DNA of 64,000 bases from Diphasiastrum complanatum (Eukaryota > Streptophyta > Lycopodiopsida > Lycopodiales > Lycopodiaceae), in assembly GCA_029204225.1 (NCBI GenBank), contig CM055092.1, forward strand, positions 69,842,252 through 69,906,251. Direction: 5' to 3'. The position numbers were made by a program, and so were the translations under genes. Below the pieces are notes generated by a model. It saw only the letters and a list, made by a program, of their open reading frames with translations, made no database searches and was not told the origin of the DNA. Below are positions 21,231 through 33,245 of the stretch, one piece after another. How positions within the stretch are numbered: the first letter of the stretch is position 1; each line of letters starts with the position of its first letter.

Positions 21231-22949
21231 GCGTGGTACTGGTGACCCGTGACCGTGAGGACCTGTCATCTCGACTCCTACTTCCTGCATCGTAAGTACA
21301 GATCAGGTGTCATTGAAATATAGAATGTTAAAACTTGTACCATTGCTTCAACTTTAAACTAACTAGGAAATTGAGTCCACTGCTTGCTTCAAAACTTATT
21401 TTTCAACCTAACACAAAATTTATAAAAAAATTTATGTAGTCTCTTCAACAACTCATGGGCCAAAATCCTACGATTTTATATGGAAAAGTCTTAAATATTT
21501 TTTTTTTGAGAAGGCTTAAATTATTATACAAAGCCGTATTATACATTTATCCTTTTTAATTAAAATTTCAATTGATTCAAACTTTGGGCCATTGTTCGAA
21601 AAAGTTGACAAGTATAAGAATGGAATCTACATCTTTCTCCTAAAATCTACTTTGTAAAAAACTTATAGAAAATTATTGACTTTTAAAATATCGACAACTT
21701 GTTTGGAATGCAAAAGAAATTTTTTTTATTGTTTTCAAATGTAGTAAATTTATGTGTAATGAAGCAGGTTTATTGCAATTTTTTATAGAATTAGTTATTA
21801 ACGTAAACTTGTAATATTTTGCCAGCAAGCAATTTGAGATACAAGATTTAGAAGACAAGATTTTAAAATAATCAGTAACTTCTAGAAAACGCAAGAAATT
21901 ATGATGATGCAATAATCAATATCAAGATACTTGTTTTTGTACATTTTGATATGTATTAGAATTTAGTAATGATTAAAAAATACTTGTATGATTTGTATTT
22001 TAAAAGAATTAAAATGGTCTATAAATCAATATTTGATAGGCACATAACCTATAAAGGCCCAAACATTAAGTTACGAGAACCTACAAAATAAAAAATTATA
22101 GGTGAATTAATAGAATTGGTGAGCCTTTTTTCAATGGATTTTAGGCTTTCCACAAGCACTGAAATTGACTAAAGTTTCGTGACCCATTAACTTCATCCAA
22201 GTACATTCTTATGTATACTAAGCTCTATGTATAAGCAAGAGATACTTCTCTCAATGGGGGGGGGGAGACAATTTACAAAGAGATCACTCATAGCTATTCT
22301 TGTATGCTCATTCATATTTAAGCATACATGAGTACTCGAGAGGCATGAACATATCAAAATACTTTCTCTCTCTCTACAAGATGTATAATTTAAAAGACAA
22401 CAGAAAAAACTTGTAGGTTGAAATCCAATCACATTGACAACGTCACTTTCTTCCTCTTGAATATACCTTTGGAGCCTTCTTTCATTGTCCCATACAAGAC
22501 GTGCGATTTTTAACGCTTTTTTGAAAGATAGAATGAAAAATGGGGCACGAGAGAAGTTGAACCCTCGAAGCCTCGGCCGTCCGGTGCCCTCGAAATAAAC
22601 CTTGTAACTATAAACAGTCTTTTAAGAGGATTATAAAAGGGTTATTATGAGACCCTGGATATTTCAAAACTCCCAAAATCACTCTACTTTCCAAAGTTTA
22701 TAACGACGGTTATTACAAGGCCCTGGACGTTTGAAATTACTTGGGTAACTGAGGGTGATGAAATTTAGGAAAAATCAATATAAGCCTCAGAATGTTATAG
22801 AATGAAAATGGATAGCATTTTTAAAAATAGTTGTTTATCAATAAATTGAATTTGATTTTCAATCAACATTAGGGGCCATATATTGTTGCGTGGGCATTCC
22901 AAAGGAAGTCGAGAACCACTTCACCAAAAACTTGGTTTAGTGACTAAAG
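21231..22949. other. AT-rich, no gene recognised; 10-bp G run at 22256-22265
   Basis: Long AT-rich stretch with short frames on both strands lacking motifs. A G homopolymer sits at 22256 and a (tc)n stretch at about 22363-22376. Confidence 0.45.
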
Positions 22950-23935
22950 GCAATGTATGAGCTTGAAGCAGAGGCAGATCCTGCTGATACCCACAAAGCC
23001 AAATGAATGCGTGCAACCAAGTCAAAGAAGACGGACAAGGTACTTGCGCACAAATTCCAAATTTTTGTTGATAAAGTTCATATTTGGCTGCCGCTGCAAT
23101 TTAACTCTGAGTTGCAATGGCATGTGGACTATTCTTTTTTGCCAAGTTTAATGGATTATACATAGGCCGACTGGGAAGCCCCCTGGGAAAAGTCAGATTT
23201 TTTAGATCTATGGAATAGGCTTAGTATGGAACAAAAAGGATGCCTTTGTTGGGCAATTTTGTAGGGAAAAATTTTTGTAGTTCCTTTTTGTAGTGTAGAA
23301 CTATATGTAGGTTGTACATTATTATATGCATTAGATTATTTAAAACAAAAGGAAATGGACTTTTTTGAATATTATCAAGGGCAAATTGATTATTGGAGAA
23401 GATGCTGTCAATTTGATTTATATCGGCCTAAGGAAGAGCTAGATTTTGCAAGGTTCGACAGAGAGAACCTGTTGCAGGATATTGATGTCTCTTATTCAGA
23501 GTTGTGGGAATTGTATGTTGATTGGGAAGCTGGATACCATCTTCATTACGAGAATGTTGCATACTGCCTTAGAGATAGATGAGTTCATAAAGACCATGCA
23601 AAGTTCGTTACTTATTCAGTGACCAACTTTGGTAACTCTATCGACCATGTACTTACAGCAATGCAGAGTCTCTATTTGGATGGTTCCTTTGTCCAAATAA
23701 ATGCTGAGTTGTTGACAAGAGATAAATACCTAGGAAATAAATGCCTGAAGATGCTATCATTGCAGGAGCTATCTACAATAGTGCATATCTAAGGACAGAC
23801 TTTGATGACCTTGGCAACCATATTATTGGCCAAATTCATGAGACTAAGCGAAGGGCAATTTAGAGACAAATTTAGCTGGACGAGAAGATATCACAGAGAC
23901 TACAAAATGCTCTAGACTGAAATGTATATATTGTA
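22950..23935 (+). pseudogene. decayed protein-coding region of unknown family
   Basis: A protein-like reading runs from about 22954 to 23930 with only a handful of stops and shifts. Pieces: ELEAEADPADTHKAK, ATKSKKTDKVLAHKFQIFVD, DWEAPWEKSDFLDLWNRLSM, then 23355-23582 (FFEYYQGQIDYWRRC, YRPKEELDFARFDRENLL, WELYVDWEAGYHLHYENVAY), and VTYSVTNFGNSIDHVLTAMQ. It is rich in Trp and Tyr and does not resemble Gag, RT, integrase or transposases that I know. It is followed closely by a long G run and a sequence that looks like an LTR start, so it may be the 3' gene of a retroelement. Confidence 0.35.
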
Positions 23936-24053
23936 TATAATATAAAGACTTTTTATCTTTTACGATTGTGTGAGATCCATTATGAAATGTGTTGAAGAAA
24001 TATCTTCTCTAATGTGTTGCTGATGTTGATTGTTCGTGAGGACGCTTCACATT

Positions 24054-24072
24054 GGGGGGGGGGGGGGGGGGG
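24054..24072 (+). repeat. 19-bp poly-G run
   Basis: Uninterrupted G run after 'cttcacatt' and three bases before 'tgtaataccc'. It could serve as, or have expanded from, a polypurine tract. Confidence 0.9.
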
Positions 24073-24075
24073 ATA

Positions 24076-24735
24076 TGTAATACCCTATTACATACATATT
24101 TTTTGTGAATTGTTACTTTTTGATGCAACGAACCTACTCAATTCATGAAAAAAACCATTTTATATGAAGAAATATCTAATGGAAGTGGCAATGACAAGGT
24201 TATTCAATGATACATCGAAGATAAAGACATGTACATAAATAAATCTAAAGGAAGGACCATGTCCCAAAGGGTAGTTATGAAACGGCATGAACCTTAATAA
24301 GAAGGCTAGTAGCCCTAAGAGCAAAACATTCCAGAAGATTCATTTATTACACCTCAAGAAAACGTTGCAACCTTCCACATGCTTGCTTCTCATTGGAACA
24401 AAGTCGCGTGACAAGGATGCCACCTAGGAACTGAACAGTTGTAATGTTTCTATTGGATGGAATTAGTTAATTAAATTAAATAAGAAGCGGCATATCGGTT
24501 ACTAAAGAGTTGCGCACTTTCGCACTCATTCCCTATATGTACACCACTTACGCTTCAATACAACCACCGAGTCTTTCAGGAGATCACAGAGAGAGTTTGA
24601 GTCTTCAAGTTTTTCTGCTCTTTGCTTTCATAAGCTTTCTACTTGTTGAGTTCTTCTGTTTCTAACACTTGGTAAGCCTCATCTTGTTGGATGTGCTTGT
24701 GATTGTAACTCTGGTCAAACACTTCCTTAGCCTTG
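24076..24735 (+). repeat. candidate gypsy-type LTR (3' LTR or solo)
   Basis: Starts TGTAATACCC, a common plant gypsy LTR start, right after a purine run. It contains a TATA-like 'ccctatatgtacacc' at about 24530 followed by 'cagtctttcaggagatcaca'-like transcribed leader sequence, and could end near 'gtcaaaca' at about 24722. No second copy is visible in the window, so the assignment rests on end motifs only. Confidence 0.35.
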
Positions 24736-25025
24736 ATACTGTCATATGCGAACAACCATAAATTCATTGCTAAGATTGTCTTAAAACTCATTGGCTATTT
24801 GATTGCATGTTTGATCAAATAATCGATTGCTTGGAACTTAATTTTGATGTTAACATTTGGAATCACTGTTTCATTACACTGACATATATCTGGACTTACA
24901 CATCCTAAAGCTTGCTCTGTGTTGTTGTGAATCAATACTCTAAAATTTGCATATGGATACTCGTGCAGTTTAAAACAGTAGTCAGTCATTCTTTTGAATG
25001 AGCTCAGTCTGTTGTTGAGGACAGA

Positions 25026-25149
25026 TTGTCGGACTATATTTGGATTTTGCTAAGACATTTGTAAGTTTCTCTAGGTTGGTTTATCTATTGTCGGACTACA
25101 TTTGGATTGTGTTGAGACATTTGTATGTTTCTCTAGGTTGGTTTATTTG
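25026..25149 (+). repeat. 62-bp tandem duplication
   Basis: Units 25026-25087 and 25088-25149 both read ttgtcggacta(t/c)atttgg ... ctctaggttggttta. Around it (24740-26160) I see no gene. Confidence 0.85.
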
Positions 25150-26169
25150 ATACAACAGAACTCGCTTGTCTGAAAAACTTTATTAGGTGCACAGACCGAT
25201 AGTTCGGTCTGGCCGATAAGTCGGATACACTAATCAGCAATGTTACATGTTCGATATGAGAATAGTCCGCATCAATATCTTTTGTTTTTGTATGTTTGAA
25301 ACCACATCCTAACTGGTGATATTGGTCGTCGATAGTTCTAAATGTCCGTTGACAACCTACTTTTTATCGAAGAACATTAAATGAGTTAAAAACATCTAAA
25401 ATCACAATATTAAGCAGTCTCTTTTATACTACATATCTTTACAATTAAGATGAGTATATATATCTTCATACTTATGCACTAGATTGGAGCCCATTCTGAA
25501 CACAGTTTGAGTGCGAGGCTACCAAAGACAATTGGGTATGAGGTTGGATGTTGGCATCTGTCCGTCCAGCTGATGACCTACTAGTGGTTTCAGAAGAGCT
25601 GATGATTCTTACCATGAACATTGCGGTTTGATAATTTTGAATGAGTTGTGTGTTGGAAATGATATAAATCTGAGTGCTGCTATGAAGCTTGTGCTAAGTA
25701 CTGTTATCGCATGGAAGTGAAAGTTTTCTCTTGAGGTTTGAATAACGATAATTGGCACTACCTTCAGAGATGTGGCGATACCACTTTTTTCCATTGTTTG
25801 ATTCAGGCAGCTCAACGCTTGCAAGTGGTATGAGTACTGCCAAGAAAGAGATGAAATCGTCTAGGTACTGATCGCTGAAGTTTTTTTGGAAAAAATCAGA
25901 CAGAACAAGATGCGAAATGCTCCCAACGTGTTGGAATTTATGCTAAAGATGAGAGGTCTAAATGTGCTCAGTATGGCTACATGGCTGCTAAGTCTTATTG
26001 ACAAATGACTGACTTGAAGACACGAGTCAGCCGTGAGTTTTGGAGTGTGCTCATTACGCTGATATCTATGCTAACAGTTGCCCTTTAAGAGAATCGGAGA
26101 GCTTCACCCCATAGGCCTATACTTACTGAAGGTACAACCTGTGGTACCTCTTCCACATTGTCCCCAGCG

Positions 26170-26184
26170 CCCCCCCCCCCCCCC
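26170..26184 (+). repeat. 15-bp poly-C run
   Basis: Uninterrupted C run after 'ccccagcg'. Confidence 0.9.
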
Positions 26185-26295
26185 TCGGGTTTCTTAAAAT
26201 TCAAGCCAACCTTTGGTTTGAAAGAGTTTAGAACTTGGCTTTTAAAGTTTTATAGGGTTAAGCTTTAATAAACTTAAGCTTTTAAGTTCTTAAAA

Positions 26296-26337
26296 AACTT
26301 TGTGAACTTAAGCTTTTAAATTAAAATTCACAAAGTT
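26296..26337. repeat. perfect 11-bp inverted repeat (hairpin)
   Basis: Arms aactttgtgaa (26296-26306) and ttcacaaagtt (26327-26337) flank a 20-bp loop containing ttaagctttt. The surrounding 26225-26345 repeats 'aacttaagctttta' several times. Confidence 0.7.
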
Positions 26338-26611
26338 GGAAAACTTTATAGATAGGTTATTAAAAAAAAAATACATATGCATTAAGCATAACTTTGAAAC
26401 TTGCAAAGTACTAAAAAGTACTTTATGTACAAGACATGATGAGGGCACTCCCTCCCCCTTCCTCAGTTCTCATGGCAAAGAAACAAGAGCAAGATGCAGG
26501 CCTGCGGCTGCCTATAGCCAACTCTTCCTGCTAAGCCAGCAACACCTCGGGATTCACGTGCCTGGAAAAAAAAATTTGGGTTTATGCAAAAAAGAATTTC
26601 AGGTAGAACAG

Positions 26612-28265
26612 CAGTGCTGAAATTCAGTCCAGTTCCCACGAGGTGAAATCGACATGTCCAAAACTTTCCTACGAACTTGGTGTCTCGGTCAAAAATAATC
26701 TTTCTAGGCAGGCCATGGTATTTGAAGACACATTTTAAAAATAACCTTGCCACTTCTTTGGCTGTCATTAAACTCTTAGTTGGTACAAGGTGAGCTTGTT
26801 TTGAAAAATGGTCAACCACCACATATATCGAGTCAAAACCTTGGCAACGTGATAGTTGGACAATAAAAACCATGTTCACTGAGTCCCAAGGGTATGTTGG
26901 CACTGGTAATGGCTGGAGTAGTCCTGCTGGGGCTAGTTGTTGCACCTTCACTTGTTGACATGTAGGACATGTTTGCACATAGGATTCAACGTCTGCCCAC
27001 ATATCTGGCCAATAGAAGCCTCTCTTGAGAAGTTCATACATGCGATTCACCCCTGGATGTTCGGCGGCTAGTATGTCATGATGTTCCCTCAAGACTTTCT
27101 TCCTCAGGTTGATGTTGTCTGGGACATGTACTCTGCATTGTTTATAAACAACCATTTGATCCTTCCAACTGAAATGTTTACGAGGCTTTCCCAGCTGGAA
27201 TTCGATCATTAAGTCCTTAGCCAATGCATCTACACCATAGTTCTCTCTGATTTCTTGGAGTAGACCAGTCACCTGAGTTGTTACCGTGCCATCAAGTGCT
27301 CCTGTCTACTCAGTGCATCCGCTACCACATTGTTATTTCTCGCCATATGTACAATATCCATATTGAATTTCGTTTTCCCATCGCATTTGCTTTGGCGTGA
27401 GCATACATGGGGATGAGAAGTAATTGAGTGATACGTTGTCAGTGAACGTCTTAAAGGGCTTTCATGCCACATAATGTCTCCAATGCTCCACTGCTTGAAC
27501 TACTGCAACCATTTCTTTTTCATGAGTTGGCCATTGTCGCTCTACGTCACTCAGTTTCTTTGAAAAATATGCAACTGGTTTTCCTTCTTGCATCAACACA
27601 CTCCCAATAGCAAAGTTTGACACGTCCATATGTATTTCAAAAGGTTTGCTAAAGTCCAATAGGGCAAGAATGGGTTCTTGAGTGATCCGTCATTTTAGTT
27701 ATTGGAACGCTGCTTCACATTCTAGTGTCCATGTCATCTTTAGATGAGTCTTTGTCTGCTCCAACAACGGTCCCACAATTTTGCTAAATGCCTCAATGAA
27801 TCTCCTGTAAATGTTACATAACCCCATGAAGGATTTGATGCTGTGAATAGTTTTAGGTGCTAGCCAATCCAAGATAGCCTTGATCTTCTTAGGATCCATT
27901 CGAATTCGTCTGTAGTCTATAACATGTCCAAGGAAATCAACTTCCTCTACCACAAACTCACATTTCTCCCTTTTCACGAACAAGTAGTTCCTCCTCAATC
28001 ATTGGAGAACCGTCCTTAAATGTTTAATGTGATCTTTGAGGCTCCGGCTAAACACTAAGATGTCGTAGATGTACACAATGACAAATTCATGTAAGCAGTC
28101 TTGAAAAATGTTGTTCGGCAACGTGCAAAAAGTGGCTGGTGCGTTTGTTAGACCGAATGGCGTCACCCTGAACTCGTGACTCACGTACCGTGTTCGAAAA
28201 GCCGTTTTGTGCTCATCACCTTTAGCTATTCAAATTTGGTGAAATCCAAATCTAAGATCTATTCG
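26612..28265 (-). pseudogene. Ty3/gypsy pol remnant (RT-RNase H-integrase)
   Basis: Minus strand, from RT at the right to integrase at the left. RT: KTAFRTRYVSHEFRVTPFGL, then YIYDILVFS where the catalytic box should be YxDD, so the first Asp is Tyr (28080-28050). RT thumb: VEEVDFLGHVIDYRRIRMD, IKSFMGLCNIYRRFIEAF (27998-27700). RNase H: FEIHMDVSNFAIGSVLMQEG, VAYFSKKLSDVERQWPTHEK (27660-27470), closing at ARNNNVVADALSRQEH. Integrase: zinc region HPGVNRMYELLKRGFYWPDM...CPTCQQVK, core with VVVDHFSKQAHLVP and KIIFDRDTKFVGKFW. The core's first Asp is Val (NMVFIVQLS). Coding stops at LNFSTA before the last catalytic Glu, and unrelated sequence starts at about 26611. Right edge abuts copia LTR sequence at 28277. 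Confidence 0.85.
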
Positions 28266-28276
28266 GCTAAAATATA

Positions 28277-28609
28277 TGTGATGGGATTTCCATCGAATTA
28301 TGAGCAAATCGAGATTTTCCTTCTTGACTACTTTGAGTCTATGATTTGATTGATGAATGCTATTGGCATATGACTTTTTGTGATGATTGAATGAGTTTGG
28401 AGTTGCAGGTACAATACATAGGTAGCAACAGGCCGTACTTTCACACGTGTGAAGAGTTTTGGAGCTAGTTCATGGAGTTCAAGCCAAGATAAGCTAGGAA
28501 TCAATGCATTGATTAGTAATCTAGCTTCTAGATCTTGTTTGGATCTTAAGTAGGTGCTTCCTCCATCATTTCTAGGATGAAATGGGATTATTTTGCTGCA
28601 TTTTTATCA
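28277..28609 (+). repeat. element C 5' LTR, left-truncated
   Basis: Runs from tgtgatgggatttcc (shared with 39889) to ...tttttatca directly before the primer-binding site. Its left portion was lost at the junction with gypsy RT sequence. Confidence 0.75.
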
Positions 28610-28627
28610 TGGTATCAGAGCCATTCC
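28610..28627 (+). other. element C primer-binding site
   Basis: tggtatcagagccattcc, complementary to the 3' end of plant initiator tRNA-Met as is usual for copia. Followed by about 680 bp of leader (28628-29306) in which the N-terminal half of gag is missing. Confidence 0.85.
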
Positions 28628-29306
28628 AAGAAATGAGCTGCACTTCATGCTAGATTCATAGATTTTGATGCAATTCCAGCATTGATTGCTATCTAGACAT
28701 AATCTATGAGTAATACCTTCAATTCTTGATCGATTTGAGTGAAGAGGGATCTAATGGCTTTTGATTTATAGGCTTTTTAGATTCAAAATCTGAGTTGTGG
28801 TCATCTCTTATCGATTGGATCAAAATAGCAAGTATTTTGCACTTTCATCATATTGATGCTACTCGATTTGTAGAGTCTATCACAAGGAATAGTTTTCAAT
28901 CAATCAAAAGGAAGGTAGATTCTTATCTTTGGTACTGTAATATAGGTCATTCTTAGACTTATTGAGATCTTAGAAACTCAATTTTGGGGTCATCCCAAAG
29001 ACTTTGATAAGTGCTCATCAAGGAATGCAATTCTAGTCAAGATTGTGTTCAATTTTTGCTTGATTTGTGAAATAGTTTGGATTGATTATTGCATGATGAT
29101 TCAACCTGATTTTGTAGGAATGATTTAAAGAGGCATTTATGTGCATATGATTCCTTTTGGTTCAGTTTAGGTGAATATTGTATCCTTGTGAAGTCGAAAT
29201 CAAGAAGGAGACAATTCTAGATCCAATTTTTATGCAAATTCAAGCTAGTTTTCATTCTTGTTGATATTAATAGATTTGATTTGGCATAAGATCAGATAGG
29301 ATCTTA

Positions 29307-30800
29307 TTGAGTGATTTTGTTCAACTAATCTTGAATGATTTGAGTGTGGATTTTGCTAACCTAGTGCAAGGCTATGCAATTATGGGCAAGTTGCCCTCAC
29401 TTGAAGATCTCCAAGGAGTCCTCATGGCCGAGGAGAGTAGGAGAACTCACATCAAGTCAAGGATGGAGAAGCTCTCCCTCAATGATGGAGATGACAAGGC
29501 TCTTTTCACCAAGATCAAGAGCAAATCCAAAGGCAAGGGTGCTTCATTCAAGAATAGCCAAGTCAAAAGTGAATATCAAGAAGGATCTTCAAATCCAAGC
29601 TCGAGCAAGCCAAAGAAGAATAAGTCGAAGATCAAATGCTACTTTTGTGGCAAGATAGGGCACTATGCCTCGGAGTGCTTCAAAAAGAAGCAATCTCAAA
29701 GTCAAGCAAACCTAGGCCAAGAGGAAGAGGAGAGCTCTCATGAAGATTCACTCATGATGTCAAGTTTCTCATCTTCAAGCATAAGAGGTGAAGACCCTTG
29801 GTGGATAGATAGTGGGGCTAGCTCCTACATGACAAGTAAGAGGGAGTATTTCTCAAAATTATCTACCTATGATGGACTTGTCAAGTCAATTTTTACAGCA
29901 AATGATTATGCTTGTAAGGTAGAAGGCGTAGGATCCATACCTTTATGCTTGGAATCTTCAAGGAAGATCAAGATTGATGGAGTACTTTACATTCCTAGTA
30001 TCACTAAGAACTTGCTTATTGTAGGACAATTGCTTGACAATGGTTTGATTGTGGAGTTTACCACAAATGCATGTAACATCAAGAAGGATGGTAAGATCAT
30101 TGCTAGAGGCATAAGATTTGGAAGATTATTCAAATTAGATGCCTATGTGGATGCCAATATTGTGATGCTAGCCGAGGAGACCAAACTATCCAACCATAGT
30201 CTTTGGCACAAAAGACTTGTTCACATCAACTCAAAGTCCATGGAGGTCATGTACAAGGAGGAGCTTGCCTTAGGACTTCCAAGATCCTTGGCAAAAGAGG
30301 AGAAAGTATGTGAAGCATGTGCTCTCTCAAAAGAACATAAGAAGCCCTTCTCAAGTTCAATCACAAAGACAAAACATCAATTTGAGTTGATCCACTCGGA
30401 TGTACACTTTGCAAGTACAATATCCAGTGGAGGTGCCACCATGTTTGTTACATTCATAGATGATTACTCAAGGTTTTGTTGGGTATTCTTACTTTCATCT
30501 AAAGCACAAGTATTTGAAAGCTTTATTAAGTTCAAAGCATTTGCTGAGAAGCATCTTGATCACAAGATCAAAACTTTTAGAAGTGATAATGGTGGAGAAT
30601 ATATCTCCAATGCATTTAAAGATTTTTGTGATCAAGAAGGGATTGAAAAAGAATTATCTTGTCTCTACACCCCTCAACAAAATGGGGTAGCCGAGAGGAG
30701 GAATAGGACATTGTGTGAATGTTCGAAAGCCTTAAGGATTGATGCATGTTTAAAATCATTTTGGGGAGAAGCTCTCACTTGTGCTAACTTTGAGCAAACT
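29307..30800 (+). CDS. element C Gag (C-terminal part)-protease-integrase polyprotein, 498 codons
   Basis: Open reading frame starting inside gag (VQLILNDLSVDFANLVQGYA, residues 5-24), CCHC zinc knuckle CYFCGKIGHYASEC (111-124), aspartic protease WWIDSGASSYM with catalytic D168, VLYIPSITKNLLIVG, GAG-pre-integrase LWHKRLVHINSKSM (299-312) with a CEAC pair, and integrase core. The integrase triad looks intact: D365 (IHSDVHF), D427 (FRSDNGGEY) and E463 (GVAERRNR). It ends at FWGEALTCAN followed by a few codons from the inverted junction at about 30786. It is the best-preserved integrase in the window and is related to the Gag/protease of elements A and B. Confidence 0.9.
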
Positions 30801-31954
30801 TAGTTTGACTAATGAAGATGAAATCTGAACCTCTAAGTACTTCTATGCCCAATATAAAGTGAAGCTGACCAAGATCTACCATCTTAAATTCTAGTAATAG
30901 ATTTTTCTTGGTTTTCTCAATACCATCAATGTTATCACCACTAAGGATGATGTCATCTACATAAATCAATAAAAGTACAATGCCATTTACATCATACATT
31001 ATGTACAAAGTTGGATCATATTCACTTTGAGTGAATCCAATAGAAACTAAGAAATCATGAAGTCTTGAATTCCAAGATCTTGATGCTTGCTTCAAACCAT
31101 ATAAGCTCCTTTGAAGATGACAAATCTCAGGGTTGAATGCTTCCCTTGGTTTATTGAGAGCATCCTGAGCTTGATGAAGCTTGGGGCTGCTCCATGAAGA
31201 TGTCTTCTTCCAAATAACCATTTAAGAATGCATTAGAAACATCCATTTGAAAGAGCATCCAACCAAATTGTGAACCAAGTGCAAGAAGTAACCTTATTGT
31301 GACCATCTTGGCCACGGGTGCAAAAGTTTCTTCTAAATCTATGCCCTTTGCTTGAGCATATCCTTTGGCAACTAACCTTGCCTTGTGTTTGCTTACACTG
31401 CCATCCATATTGAGTTTTAGCTTAGAAACCCATTTACATCCAATCACATTCTTAAGAGGTCTATTAACAAGGATACATGTGCCATTCTCCATCAAAGCAT
31501 TATATTCATCTATCATAGCTTGAAACAATTCCTTTGAACTCAATGCATATTCTATACATGAAGGTTCTTCAAAACTTGAAATGAGTGCAAAGGATGAAGA
31601 TGGATTACCCTCGGCTTGCTTCCCCTTGTCTTGGTATGTGAGCCTCAATGGCTCCATTCTTACCCTTGATGATCTTCTTGGAGTGATTGGTTCACTTGGC
31701 TCTAGCTCCTCCTCAAGATCTATGACATCTTGATCCTCGGCCACCTCCCTCTTATATCTCTTGCTTGCTTTGCCATACCTGAGCATAATACCTTTGATTG
31801 ATGATGGATCTTCCTTGGTCCTTTTCTCCAAAGGTGTATGCACATAGCAAATGCATCCAAACTCCTTTAAGTCCTTGAGATTTGGCTTCCTCTCATACAA
31901 GACTTCAAAGGGTGTTTTGCCTTCAATAGAACTACATGGAACTCTATTCATCAA
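30786..31954 (-). pseudogene. element C integrase C terminus and reverse transcriptase, inverted
   Basis: Minus strand from LMNRVPCSSIEGKTPFEVLY (the natural continuation of the plus-strand integrase) through SSIKGIMLRYGKASKRYKRE, TPRRSSRVRMEPLRLTYQDK, RT entry NGTCILVNRPLKNVIGCKWV, HKARLVAKGYAQAKGIDLEE, QMDVSNAFLNGYLEEDIFME. A frameshift at about 31190 follows, then LQRSLYGLKQASRSWNSRLH and LLLIYVDDIILSGDN with an intact YVDD box, to FISQTKFAQS at 30786. The orientation is opposite to the integrase it should be fused to. Confidence 0.85.
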
Positions 31955-31978
31955 TTGATATTGAGAACTCCTCTAATG
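31955..31978 (+). repeat. 24-bp direct repeat, left copy
   Basis: Begins ttgatattgagaactcc and recurs exactly at 39500-39523. It sits precisely between the RNase H end and the integrase C terminus start. Confidence 0.85.
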
Positions 31979-32745
31979 TAGGGCTGATCTTAACTTCACA
32001 AATGCAGCTCTTTGAAGTTCTTTAGTGAGGATATCAGCAATACATTTACTACTTGCCACATGCTCCAAAGATATCTCCTTTGATTGCACCTTCTCTTTCA
32101 CAAAATGATGAGAGATCTCAATATGCTTTGACCTTACATGGAAGATTGGATTGGTTGCAAGGTGTTGGGCTGAAATGTTGTCATAGTAGAGAGTTGGAAC
32201 AACATCTAAACTCATGACTTTCAGCTCCATAAGTAGCCTTTTGATCCATAATAGCTCCTTTGTTGTAGTGGTGAGAGCTTTATACTCGGCTTCGGTTGAA
32301 GAAAGTGGGATGGTTTTTTGTTTCTTTGACAACCAAGAAACTACTCCTCCACCAATGAATGTTGCATAGGCACTTGTGAACTTCCTATCCTTTTTGTCAC
32401 CTGCAAAATCCGAGTCACTAAAGGCATGCAAATCAATGACATATCCTCTATAGAGAATTCCATGATCTAGAGTACCCGAGATGTATCTTAAGATCCTTTT
32501 AGCATTTTTCCAATGTATCACTAATGGATCTTGCATATATTGAGTTAGCCTACACACACTAAAGCATAGATTAGGCTAGTTATGGTGATCCAGATTAAGG
32601 AGCCTATAAAGACTATAAAGAGTGATGTCCATAAATGATGCTTCATCACTTTTATTGAGCACTTTTACATCTTGCTCCATTGGTGTTTCAACATGCTTGC
32701 AATCTTGCATCTTGAATCTATTGATGTAGGATATACAAAAATATC
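31973..32745 (-). pseudogene. element C RNase H (connection and RNase H domain), displaced
   Basis: Minus strand. RT-RNase H connection at 32745-32560 (RFKMQDCKHVETPMEQDVKV, with frameshifts where VGSLIYLT would be), then a clean 194-codon frame: KNAKRILRYISGTLDHGILY, AFSDSDFAGDKKDRKFTSAY, SSTEAEYKALTTTTKELLWI, HFVKEKVQSKEISLEHVASS, IADILTKELQ. Copia RNase H degrades the RNA strand of the RNA/DNA hybrid. It lies upstream of the integrase/RT block on its own strand, so pol order is permuted. Confidence 0.85.
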
Positions 32746-33245
32746 AAGATAAATAAAACAATATTGTTTATTTGCTTGCCCACACCACTGCCAAGGCCTC
32801 CCCAACTCCCAATAATCTAACCACAGTGTCTATAGTCATAGTTAAGAACTGTTAACAATTCGCAGTATAACTTGACTAAATTCAAAAATATTCCCTCCAT
32901 TGGTTATGAAAAGGGCAATATTTTCACTGGATCTAGAATATGACTGCCATCCCCAAATTCAAATCAGAAAAAATTGCAAAATGTTTACATATGCATTCCT
33001 TCCACGAGAAAAATATGATATTGGAATGAAAAAATGAGCGGCATTTTCAAATTTGAATCAAGTATACAAGCATGGAGATTAGATTGATCATACATAGTAT
33101 ATAATATAATCAAAGATGAGTATTTTGTTTTGCTTCATAGAATCTGGTCATAGTACTTTGATGCAACTGATTACTCTATTATTTTTTTGATGATGACATT
33201 ATATCATCTACATGTGGATATCCCTGTTGATTTGGCACCTTTGCA
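32746..33245. other. left flank of the gene block, possible upstream intron
   Basis: AT-rich non-coding sequence. Ends in 'ggcacctttgcag' at 33233-33245, a good splice acceptor leading into the next ORF. Confidence 0.4.
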
